The notes beneath the pieces were generated by a model. The model was not told where the DNA came from, made no database searches, and saw only the letters and a list, made by a program, of their open reading frames with translations. Source: Papiliotrema nemorosa (taxonomy: Eukaryota; Basidiomycota; Tremellomycetes; Tremellales; Rhynchogastremaceae). From it: 64,000 bases of DNA. The position numbers and the translations under genes are program-made. Positions 1 through 10,656 of this stretch are shown piece by piece; position 1 is the stretch's first letter; every line of letters starts with the position of its first letter. The stretch covers positions 248,001 through 312,000 of the forward strand of contig JASKOT010000008.1 of NCBI GenBank assembly GCA_032158125.1, read 5' to 3'.

Positions 1-2508
1 CCGGCCGCTGATGGAGGTGCCTTGGACACGAGTGTTGACAAGGAAGGTTGATGATTGAGCCTCGAAAAGGAGGTCGAAGGGGGAAGAGTAGGTGATGGTA
101 AATCGGGATGTTGGCGTGTCCCTCGTGGGTCCAGGTCCTTTGGCACAGATGGTACGTGACCAGCAAGCGTAATATCCCGAAACTGAGGGCTGTGTCCGTC
201 CGCTGTCAGACTCTTGTCCGAGGGGACAAGGTCGATATCTTTCTCGGGAGAAGTTATGGAACCTTCTTCCTCAAAGACTGTCGAGATGTCGGGTTTCTCC
301 CCTAATCTACAATGTTGAGCGTGACCGTACCTGATTGAGCTACTTGTGGAGTCCGAAGACCGGATGGATGAAGCTGAAGATGAACCCGAGAACGCAGTGA
401 ATTTTGATTGACGACGGGATAGCTGGGTATACGATGTGGGAGGGGAGGAGAGTTGTGAGGTGTCGTTATGAGGATTGGAGGTCGAAGTGGTCCTAGCAGA
501 AGAGGGAGCTGATGAGGCTGAATCGCAGGTGAAAGGGTGCGCCAGCACGGGAAGGGCGGGTAGAGTCGAGGCGGTGATAGGTGGAAGCGGATCAAGAGTG
601 TCTGTGAGAGGGCAGAGTCAGCTCATGCACCTGTGACAGACAAGGGATAGAGAATGACCGAGAAGAAGTGATCAACGTTGAACGGTCGATGGGGTTTGAT
701 GGATAAACAATAACGAATAGAAACGCCCCACTCACCAGTATCAGGAGGACACCAAGAATCGCCCATTGTCTGTCTGGCCTCGTGTACCAATGTGACTCGC
801 GGCGAGGTATGCTTTATTGTTGTGGTGCTCGCCGTGTTGACCGGCGTTGGCGATGCTGAATGGCAAGAGTTGACAGTGGATGGGGGACTCGACTGGCCTC
901 GTGTTGATATAGACGGGGTATAATCGTTGGAGCGATCCTTGAAATCTAAAGGGACTCCTTTCACACGACCCAGCCGCTCGCCAACACCGTTGAGAGCACT
1001 GCTTTCCCTGCTTGCGTCGGTGGGTGTGTATGGTGTTTTGAGCAACGTCGATCCGTCTAAAGACAAGTGTGGGGATGGCGTGAGAGGAGGGGAAGGAGGA
1101 CAACAAGGCGTGTGCGTTGAGTCTGACGAGGGGTTGATGTTTTCGAATCGAGGGACCGTAGGCGAGCAATCGTCTTTGGCCTTTGACACTGTTGATACAA
1201 GTTGGACAGACGATGTGGACACTACCGGTTGCGATATATTGTCGAGCGAGAATTGAAGACGATCGAGATCTGTCTCGTCGATGCCATCAAAGCCAGACAG
1301 GATCCTGCCTGGAGGTCTTGGGAAGAGTTTCAGGGCGAAGATGTGGTCGTCAAGGGCATACCGGTCATCGTCGGAGGAGAGTGCAAGAGAAGGGGGACTG
1401 CAAGGTGAGCTTGGACCACTGGCTGGACCTCGTTCAATCCCGTTGTGATTGTGACGATCACTCATTTCGATCTGGTGATGGTGGTGAACCACAGCTTCCA
1501 GATTACTCCGCAATTTCCGAGCTCTCGTCGATGTCGTTTGTTCCCCCAAGTCGGACAAACGTCGAGCACGATGGAGTTGCCTACCTCCTTTTACGTGGTT
1601 ACCTGACGACCGAGACGACGAAGACGACCCCAGAGACAGGGCTCGTTTCAAACCCGACCAATTGCGATTTGTCGACGAATGTCGCTGGTTATTCGAGTAA
1701 GAACCACTTCCATCCCACGCTAGCGGCGCCGTATTGCATGTGGCCTTCAAAGACATGTCCAACATGCTCATATCCCGTTTATGACCTTCACTAGCGCGTC
1801 GAAGATCCGCGACTCCTTGCTCGAATGGCAACATATTGGAAGAGGTCGAGGCCGGGGCTGATCTGCGTCGCTTTGGTCGAGTGAGGGGACAGATGCTTTC
1901 GCAGCTCGAAACAAGAAGAACGGGTACGGAAGAGGACGATGAAAGACAGCTGCGGTACTTGTCGACTTCAGAGCAAGTTGATAAACAGACGAAATCTCGA
2001 TCAACCGAAGATGCGGGTGTGCTCGATTCTCCGCCTGATTCCCGTGATGTTGCTGATCTTGCCGAAGGCGTTGATGCTGATGCAGCTGATGCTACAGACG
2101 GACCAAGCGTAGATGAAGGTGAAACGGGTGGTAGAATAAAGATGGAAGAGGTGATGGATATGGAACTATCAGACGATTGATACGGCTGCTTGGTCAGCAG
2201 TACTGCCTCGCATGGGCTGTCAAGGTTAGAACAATAACAATGCGACTACAGTGAAACAACAGAGGAGTTACTCACTTGGGAGATATCCTGCCGGCGTGAG
2301 AGTCGTGAGAGTCTCGCTCCTCCTCCAAGCCCTCTCGGATATCGATGGAGTCGAACGAAACCTCCAAGCCTGGCACATCTCCCTGTCCATCCCAACCTGC
2401 AGAACGCGCAGGCGAAGGCGAACGGGGGACCGAGAGTCTATGCACTTCCCCACGCCAAGCGTCACAAGGCGATAGTCGGGACATCTCTCTACACTCGTAA
2501 GCTGACAT
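1..2508 (-). CDS. Ser/Pro-rich disordered protein, 3' end off window
   Basis: I do not recognise this protein. Three exons join in frame: 2276-2508 (ATG at 2508), 736-2216, and 1-601, which is still open at the left edge. The introns are 2217-2275 and 602-735, both GT-AG. The middle exon is open well upstream of the internal ATG at 1834, which supports the splice to the first exon. More than 750 residues are visible, dominated by Ser, Pro, Thr and charged residues with no recognisable domain. There is a short His run near 'VVHHHHQIEMSD' and many SP/TP sites, which would suit phosphorylation (inference). The exact start is uncertain because a second ATG follows at 2484. It is transcribed away from the ABC transporter across a spacer of about 0.8 kb. 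Confidence 0.55.
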
Positions 2509-3283
2509 ACCGAGCCTCTCGCGCCGTCGGGCGGGCCAGGAACCTCAACAGGTAAAGCAGACAATGGACAATGGACAAAGATGAAACGCAGCCACTTTTC
2601 TGCTGCATAGACATACCCCAGGACCATTCGAGCTCGAGCAGCGTCTCGAAAGAGCTGATGGCCCAGGGAGCATCGAATCGTCGCGGGTAAGCCGGGTCAT
2701 TGTCAGTGGGCAACTGAGAACAAAAGAGAATTCCTCATAAACTCAGGAACGCCAAATTGCGACCAGCGTGTCCAACCCCACCCTCCCGAAGAAGGCAATT
2801 TCGGCGCCGAATCTCATAACGTAAAGATGATAACCGTGGCGGTCGTTACTGGCCAGAGCGGACAGTTCGACAGACTTCAAGGCTAGAAAGCGAGTCGCGT
2901 ACCACCTCGCGCAGTTCAAACCGACATGAGCGCGACATATAGACCCCTGCTTTCAACCCACACATTTGGGCGTCTGTCAGATTATAGCAGGGTCGAGGCG
3001 GAGATCTGCAGCAAAGGAGCATGGGATCGCAGCCACGATAACTGCAGTGCGGGGACGAGCTTAAAGGACAGATATGCACTTCCCCGCGACGAGTCTCAAC
3101 TCCTGAGAGTGACTCACTTATGTCGATCACGAATATCGCATTGTATCGCACATCCTTTGTATGTCCGCCCCTTTATGCGAGAATCTTCGGCGAGGGTTGC
3201 AGCTCCCATGCCCTTTTGTAGTATATATATGCACAAGCGTGTACAAGCTAAGCCCTTCACATCGCTCATCGACCATTCAGACA
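2509..3283. other. Divergent intergenic region
   Basis: This spacer separates the minus-strand disordered-protein gene from the plus-strand ABC transporter and should hold both promoters. Short open frames here show no family motifs. The only clear element is the TATA-like run just upstream of the transporter. Confidence 0.5.
3221..3231 (+). promoter_or_regulatory. TATA-like box of ABC transporter gene
   Basis: A run reading gtatatatatg sits about 55-60 bases before the ATG at 3284. It is the best TATA match in this spacer and lies at a plausible distance for a short 5' UTR. Confidence 0.4.
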
Positions 3284-6200
3284 ATGTTCCGTGACAATCC
3301 CATCACGAAGGAGCCGAGATGGCTTCAGATCACTCACTACGCCTCTTTTGTACTCGTTCTATCGGCTGTCGTTGTCTCAGCAGCCGTCATCGTTATACCT
3401 CTCATCCGAAGACGATTTTCGCGCGGCAAGATCAAGCTCCAGGACGGATTTGTGGCTTCGACGCGCAAGGGCTTATTCAGCAAGCTGCTTCTTGAACATA
3501 TCGACGCCGTTGCCGGGGATGGAGAACCCGTCAATCTGCCTGGTTTCTGGCAAGATGTGAGTGCACCGTTTTGATTTTGCTCATGCAAATAGATTGTGAT
3601 CCAGAAACTCTTTGTTCTCCTTCTCACATCGACATCGCTAGCATTGCATGGCTACCTCATATCTATCCGATTTCATCAGGTTGGATTGGGACCATGGGCA
3701 ATTGTCCGAATTACGTCAGAAACGGCAGCAGCTCTGTATCTCTTTATCCTGTCCTTGTGGTCTATCTGCACCAGCTCTGTGGCACACCACTCTGCTCTCA
3801 CCGCCAATATCTGCGCTATTGCTGGTATCTCTTTCCTTCACTGGTACCTCGTCACTCTTGGTCAAGCCCTAGCAATCAATTACTTCAGCAACCCACATTG
3901 GTCTGAATACACCTTGTTTGCACTTGCCGGCTTCATCTCCATCTCAAGCGCCCTCATCCCAATGGGTCCAAAGCTCCACCAAGATCTCTCAAAGCTCTAC
4001 TCCAAAGCAGTCACCAGGAAAGTTGAAGAAGCTGGCTATGATGCGGAAACAGCACACACACCCAACGTCAATGAAGAGGTTTCTTCCACCATTTTTGGCC
4101 GATTGATGTTCACCTTTGTCTATCCCATGATCAGTAAAACATCCATCATGGATCAGGTCGATATTCAAGATGTCCCTGCTGCTCATGCATACTTCCGGAC
4201 TCAGAACATCCTCAAAGAATCTGTTCACGTCAATGATGCTAGTGGCATCAAGACATCATTTGGCCCCACCATTGCACTACTCTACACTGTCTGGTCCCCA
4301 GAATGGAAGGCTGTCACAAAAGGTAAGAACAACATTGCATACTACACTCACTTGCAGGATTTGCGTACATGCTTCTGCTTTGTCCATTGTGGTATCTCCC
4401 TCACATCTGTCTACAACAGATTCTCTATATCATTGACAATGTCTCTGGCAACAGAGCAGCAGTTGCCTTTGCAGTACTTTTTGTCATTGTCCGGGTCATC
4501 AACCTTGTCATTCTACTTCAACAACTCAACCTATCATCCCTTTATGTCAATCCCAGACTGACAACTCATGCGGCTTTCTTGTTGTATCAGTGAGTAGCTC
4601 TCCAAGGGATTGAAAGGACTGACACATTTCAAAGAAAGATCCTCACCCGCAATGCATTTGCAACACCCACACACACTATCAAAGGAAAGGAGAAGATTGT
4701 GCACACCAAAGCAGATATTCTAAATCTCATCTCTTCAGACTGTGCAGCCCTGAGCCGGATTGGATGGACCTTTGTCAGCCTTATTCGAGCCTTAGTAGAA
4801 CTACTTCTGGGTTGCTCATACGTCTGGATCCTCTTGGGTAAGCGCAAAGACATTTCTACAACTCACACACAGGCCCATCTGGTTTCTGGGGCCTTGCAAC
4901 TCTTGCATTCACTTTTCCCCCTGCCTATTTCCTCACCAAGCTAGAGTATAGAGTCTTTGAAAAGCGCCTCACCGTTAAAGATGAGAAGATCTCACTCATG
5001 CAGGAAGCAATCCAAGCTATCTCAATGATCAAGATGATGGCAACAGAGAGGTACTGGTATGGAAGGATCAATGAAGTCAGAGACAGAGAGTTCAAGCAGT
5101 TGATCAAAGCAAGACTGCTTGGGGCTGGTTCTGGACTGCTTTAGTATGTTCCCAACTCAGGAGGACAATGCTGATAATCAGCTCTGCAGCACCAACTCTG
5201 GTTGTTGTTGTCGCATTTGCACACTACACACTGGTTGCCAAAAAGAAACTCACTGCACCAATTGCATTTGTAAATCTTGATCTTCTCTTGTGTATTTCAC
5301 TGATGGTTAGACTGCCATTGCTGTATTTGATGGTGAGCAAACAGATGGCTGAAACAGCTAAGATCCATGCTGATGCCTCAGAACTCAGACCAAGCTTAAT
5401 GGAGCTTCCTACCTCTATGGCTCAGCTCATACAAGAGATCCTCTCTGCCAAACGCATTGGCCACTTTCTCAAGGCACAAGACGTGGACTATCTGCTTGAG
5501 GCACCATATGACTCAAGAGCTCTTCCCGAATCAGACAGCATATTCATCCATGGCAATGTCACATGGCATATTGCACCTGCGCAGGATCCTCAAGAAGGCG
5601 CATCTGCCGCCAAACCAACCTTCCAATTGCGTGACTTGGATGTGACCTTCCCCAGAGGCCAGATGTCCCTTGTGGCAGGCAAATTTGGCTCAGGCAAGAC
5701 TTTGCTTTTGTTGGCTCTTTTGGGTGAAGCAAGACTGGTGGAAGGCAAAATCTCTTATCTGGTTTCAGACCTTCTGGATCCATTGGATGCAAAGATCCCA
5801 GATTGGTCTCTGAGAAAAGGGGGTGTTGCATATGTCCCACAGGTGAGTGTCTGCCTCAGCCTCACATTGCAATGATATTGATAACTAGACACCTTGGCTG
5901 CAGAGTCTAAGCATTAGAGACAACATTCTGTTTGGACTGCCAATGGATTTTGAGCGATACAAAGCAGTCATCTTTGTAGGTATCAGTGTCCTTGCACCAC
6001 ATACCATGCTGATGATTAGGCTGTTGGTTTGCTACCTGATCTTGCGCTACTTGATGATGCAGATCTCACAGAAATTGGTGAAAGGTGAGCTGCAGAAACT
6101 CACCTTGATCTTTTGCTTAATCACCTCAGGGGCAAGATTTTATCTGGCGGTCAGAAAGCTCGTGTCTCTCTGGCAAGAGCCGTCTACTCAAGGGCATCTG

Positions 6201-8956
6201 TTCTTCTCTTGGACGATGTCATTTCAGCAATTGATGCCCAAACCTCAAAACATATTGTACAACACTGCTTCAATGGGGACTTGATGAAAGACAGGACAAC
6301 CATCATTGCCTCTCACGCTGTGGAATCTCTTGCACCTCTTGCTGGTCATTCCATCTACCTGGATGATGGCAGGGCTGTCTGGGCAGGCAGAGGTCCAGAA
6401 CTCCTAGAGACCATCCACATGGCTCATCTAAAGACAGAAAGCAAAGGATCAGACAGTGCAGAGCCACTTGTGGCAGGGAGAAGACAGTCACTGAAGGAGG
6501 CTGAAGCAGAGAAGGATTCATTTGAAATCAGGGAACAGGTTGCAAAGACACCCAAACAGCTGCTTGTGGAAGAAGCCAGGGATAAAGGGAACATTGACTT
6601 GCAACACTGGAAGGACCTCAAGAGATTCAACGGCAACAACCTGTTTTGGACAGGAGTTGTTGCACTTCTTTTCTTGACTGCTATTGGACCTGTTGCTGAA
6701 AAACATGCTCTTGAGTGAGTACTGGATACCTTTGCATAGGAATAAAAAGTTCAACAGCAGGCTTTGGACTTACAACTCTGACGGAACGGGTAATGGACAT
6801 ACAATAATCTTTTGGGTTGCATTGTACTCAGGCGTAAGTTACAGTTGTTCTTGGAGGAAAGTTGAAGCTGATGAGCAACAGCTTGCTCTAGCTGTCAATA
6901 CATTTGAATCTGGCTTCAGCTTGTTCAGGTTCTGGGGAGCAGTGACTGCTGCAAGAAGAGTGAGTGGACACTCAAACATTATTGCGCCAGGCTCTGACAT
7001 GTACAGATCCACTCTCAGATGCTAGAATCAGTGTTGCGCGCCAAAATGGCATTCTTTTCAAAGACCAGAGCAGGGAGTATCATACAAAGATTTGGTGAAG
7101 ACCTTGTAAGCAATTGTTTTTCAATCTGTCTGTCTAGCTGATGAAAACAGAATGAGACCCTTGAATGTTCTGAGCTCTTTTCAGAGATGTCAGAGGTGGT
7201 TCTTCACAGTGAGCTATTGAATGATTGCTAAATGTATGGCCTGCTGATGATAGTCATTGTAAACATTGTCTCGGTCACTGTCAGAGGGGGTTGGATCTTT
7301 TGTGTGGTATGCATCCTGTTGCTTGCTGGTGTTTGGAAACCAGTGAGTGACACTATGGCAAAGAGGAGATATGAACTGACACCCAGGGACAATGGTACCG
7401 GTCAAGCTCAAGACAAATCAGAAGACTGGAATCAATCATCCCTGGTCCTATCAATGCCCTATATGGGGAGACTGTGGCTGGCACAGCAGTCATTAGGGCT
7501 TTTGGTCTGCAATCTGTCTTTATTGAAAGTCAGTCGTTCACAGCCTTCATGTGGCTTGTCAAGAGCTGATGAGAAGATCTGCTCAGAGAGCTCAACATGA
7601 AAATTAATGTCACTGCTTGGCGTATCTACATTGCCAGATGGCTGTACAGTAAGACAGACTTGCTTTTTGAAAAGAAGGAGAAGCTCATATCAGTCAATTT
7701 GCGTCTTTTGGATGTTGTCATTAATGCTACAACACTGACACTGATTCTCACCAAACCAGGCATCACTGGTGCAGCTGCAGGGTTTATGCTCATCTTTGCT
7801 GGAAACATCACCTGGAATGTCAATTGGCTCCTCATCAACTTGCGGCAATTTGAGCTCAAGGGTGTCAGTCTAGAGAGAACCACAGAATACCGCCTTCTGC
7901 CCAGGGAAGAAGGACAGATTCTCAATCCTCAAGATCCAGCATACACTCCACCATTGGACATGGAAGTTGTCAGATGGCCAAGCAAAGGAGCCGTCCAAGT
8001 CACAGACTTGAGAGTCCGATATGGGCCAGACATGCCTGACATCCTCCATGATGTTTCTTTCTCTGTGGAAGGGGGTCAAAGAATTGGGATTGTTGGGGCA
8101 ACTGGAGGGGGAAAATCCACCTTGGCAAAGGCCTTCTTCAGCTTTGTGGATACCACACGTGGCAAGATTGAAATTGATGGTCAAGGTAAGATGAAGGCAA
8201 AATCATCCCTGACTCACAAATAGACATATCCCAGATTCCGCTGAATCAAGTGAGATCAAATCTTGGTATCATTGCTCAAGATCCTATCCTGCTTTCTGGG
8301 ACGTTGAGGCTTAACCTTGACATTGAGGGGAGATACTCTGATCAAGAATTATATGAAGCTTTGCATCAAGTCCAGCTTATCAAGCACCATGAGTCTGCTG
8401 GTTCATCTGCATCAAGTGAAAGTGAGATGACAGTGGTGGAAGAGGAGGCACAAATCAACATCTTCAGCAATCTTGATAGTGAAATCAAATCTGGAGGTGA
8501 AAAGTATGTTGTGTTGTGGACAATGCGCAGCTCATTCACTGACATCATAGCCTGTCAGCAGGTCAGAAACAGCTAGTGGTATTGGCAAGAGCCTTGCTCA
8601 AGAAGCACAAGCTGCTCATTCTGGATGAGGCCACAGCAAGCATTGATTCTGCAACAGATGCAGAGATCAGCAGGGTGGTGCATGAAGAGTTTGTAGGAGT
8701 TACAGTGCTCATCATTGCACATCGCTTGAGGGTGAGTGGGGACAACCCAATGCCTTCCATTGCTGACAACCAGACCATTATGCCATGTTCCAAAATCTTG
8801 GTGATGGACAAAGGACACCTCATTCAACAAGGATCTCCACTTGAGCTCATTAAACAAGATAGAGGGAAGTTTCAATCCCTGTGCAAGGCTGCAGGAATGG
8901 AAGAGTATCAGCACCTGATATCTCTTGCTGAGATTTCTTCTGCCAAGAACCTGTGA
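3284..8956 (+). CDS. ABCC/MRP-type full ABC transporter (possible frameshift)
   Basis: This is an ATP-driven exporter of the ABCC (MRP/Yor1-like) family, acting in plasma or vacuolar membrane; the substrate cannot be told. The first exon is 3284-3556, and about 20 exons follow with 35-50 base introns. Order: N-terminal membrane segments, first membrane domain (QKILTRN, then an IVHTKADILNLISSD stretch), NBD1 (Walker A GKFGSGKT; signature LSGGQ; Walker B SVLLLDD with Asp replacing the catalytic Glu, as is usual in ABCC NBD1), second membrane domain, and NBD2 (Walker A GATGGGKS; signature LSAGQ split by an intron near 8505-8552; Walker B LLILDEAT; H-loop IIAHRL). Nearly all junctions splice cleanly to conserved sequence. 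The exception is near 7395-7425, where the frame before (YELTPRD) and after (RLESIIPGP) do not join through any GT-AG intron I can find. The gene may therefore be broken, or the base call may be wrong. The 3' two thirds look CpG-poor compared with the neighbours. Confidence 0.88.
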
Positions 8957-9080
8957 TCCTTCATTATTGTTGTGGCGTACTATGCCTTTGTCTATAGTTG
9001 CCCAGCATTTCTCCTTTTATGCAAATAATCTCATACATGACACTGCTATCTTTAAGTAGGGGCAGAGGTGTCAATTGGTG

Positions 9081-9433
9081 TGCAGAAAGCACTGTTATAG
9101 TGTTGTATTGACTCGATAATAAGAAGCTAAAGAAAAGGAATCCACCGTCTTCTCCAAGTACTTATATATCTTTCTGGTCATGAACGAAGGATTCCTTGGG
9201 CGTTGAATGAGCGTTGAGTGATGATGAAGAGTTGAACAATATTCCACCTCTCACTCTGCCTTTCCTAGGGCTTCTTCGGCGATAATCGGTTGCTTAGCGA
9301 GAATCCTCGAGTAGTCGTTAGAGTGGGCGATTTCAGCGAAATAGGCGAAGTCGTTGAGGTCTCGGTCATATATCCTCGGTCGTTGGTGGCAAAAGTAAGT
9401 CGCGTCGAGGTAGTCGAGATAGCCTTCATGACA
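9081..9433 (-). repeat. 3' LTR of the chromovirus
   Basis: 353 bases, starting TGTCATGAAGG and ending TTTCTGCA on the minus strand. It is homologous along its whole length to 16039-16370, with scattered substitutions and small indels. A TATA-like stretch (acttatatatc) lies inside. Read on the plus strand, this LTR lies directly upstream of the oppositely oriented gene at 9713, so antisense promoter activity is possible (inference). Confidence 0.85.
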
Positions 9434-9712
9434 GTCTGCCCAACTTTATCGTTGAGCACCTGCGAGACAGCTATACTCAAGTAGGATGAATGCACTCTCC
9501 TTTGGTAGAACAATAACGACTCATGTACCCAGTATTGTTTCGCAGAACAGTGCGCCAAAGTCGTGAAATGTATTTACCCCTTTTAAACCTGAAACGCGTC
9601 GCGTAAACAATAGGGGAATTTCGTCGAATCGTTATTGTCCCAGGATTGTTGTTGGTGAAGTCAAGTAAACAAGTTGAACGAACGAATTTGTGACATTCAA
9701 CTATCATCCAAT

Positions 9713-10629
9713 ATGAGTCGAAGAGACAGAAAGAAGCGTCAACGTCGAAAGCAAGCCGCTGGTGAGTCCGAATTGGTCGTGGGCGAATCACTGCTAACAG
9801 TAGCGATCCAACCGTGGCTGCCTAAACGCACGGCTCCGGCGACAGTCCCCTCCCCGTCGATGGAGGTGGACAACGACGAGGTCCCGCTCCAAGCGGGTCG
9901 ACAAGGAGGCCCCAAGCCGAAGGGGTTGAGACTATCGAGTCTCTCCCCCGTGTCAGATTTCGGCGATGGTGACAAGGATATGCGCGAGAGTAGCGCAAGC
10001 ACCGACAGGGATGAGCCCGAGGAAGATGAGGACGAGCCCGAGGAAGAGGAGGACGAGCCCGAAGAAGAGGAGGAGGACGAGAGAAATGAAGACAGCGAGT
10101 TCGAGGAGGAAGAGCCCTCTACGCCTAGGCGAAGAGCCCGGAACGAGCGTCGATCTTTGGGTTTCATTAAGGTAAGCTTCCTTGACGACTTAGCTGAGAT
10201 CGCAGAGGCACCACCCTTCGGCCATTATCACGAGCGATCCTTGTGATAGGTGCGATGCAGACCAGATGGCCTGCTATATCGAGCCAGGTCAGTCTCACCG
10301 CAGGTGCTATACCTGCTCATCCGGACCCTGCTCGTGAGTAGTCCAATGTTACTTAGCTCATAACTAGTTTTTATTCCAGCCCGGTCAAGCGAAAGTCTCC
10401 TCAAAAGAGGAAACGCTCGCCTTCCCTTTTGTCCCCCACTCCTTCTTCCCGTTCGCAAAACTTCGCTCCCCTATTCAGGGAATTCACCGAGGTACTGGAT
10501 TTGGCCAAGACAGTAGGCGCTGGTAGCCCTGTCTTTTTGTATTTCGGTAAACGAGCTAAAGTTCTCGCTAGTCGGCTTGGAGGCGAATTAGGAGAGTTTA
10601 CTGATTTGTTTGCCGATTATGATTTGTAA
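9713..10629 (+). CDS. Spliced antisense gene inside the retrotransposon; acidic, Cys-cluster protein
   Basis: Four exons join in one frame: 9713-9761, 9801-10171, 10206-10333 and 10380-10629. They give 798 bases, or 265 residues; introns are 39, 34 and 46 bases, all GT-AG. The product starts with a basic stretch (MSRRDRKKRQRRK). A Pro-rich part and an acidic repeat follow (DEPEEDEDEPEEEE...). Next comes a cysteine cluster with spacing C-x2-C-x6-C-x11-C-x2-C-x4-C, like a fungal Zn2Cys6 finger but with a shorter last gap. After that are a Lys/Arg-rich segment (SPVKRKSPQKRKR) and a C-terminal domain of about 65 residues I do not recognise (GSPVFLYFGKRAKV). The gene lies between pol and the 3' LTR, points toward pol, and its stop is 27 bases from the end of pol. 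A nuclear DNA-binding or regulatory role is inference from composition. Confidence 0.75.
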
Positions 10630-10656
10630 CTTCCGTAGTTCGTCTCATGCATTGCT

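Noticed and set aside
307..330. GT...AG pair that would make a 24-base intron in the leftmost gene
   Set aside because: Too short for splicing, and the frame stays open without it.
2489..2713. Open frames upstream of the disordered-protein start
   Set aside because: No splice join improves the model, and the ATG at 2508 gives a coherent first exon.
9739..10167. Minus-strand frame of Ser runs inside the retroelement
   Set aside because: Shadow of the acidic GAG/GAC repeats of the spliced plus-strand gene; in retroelement sense it has no pol-like content.
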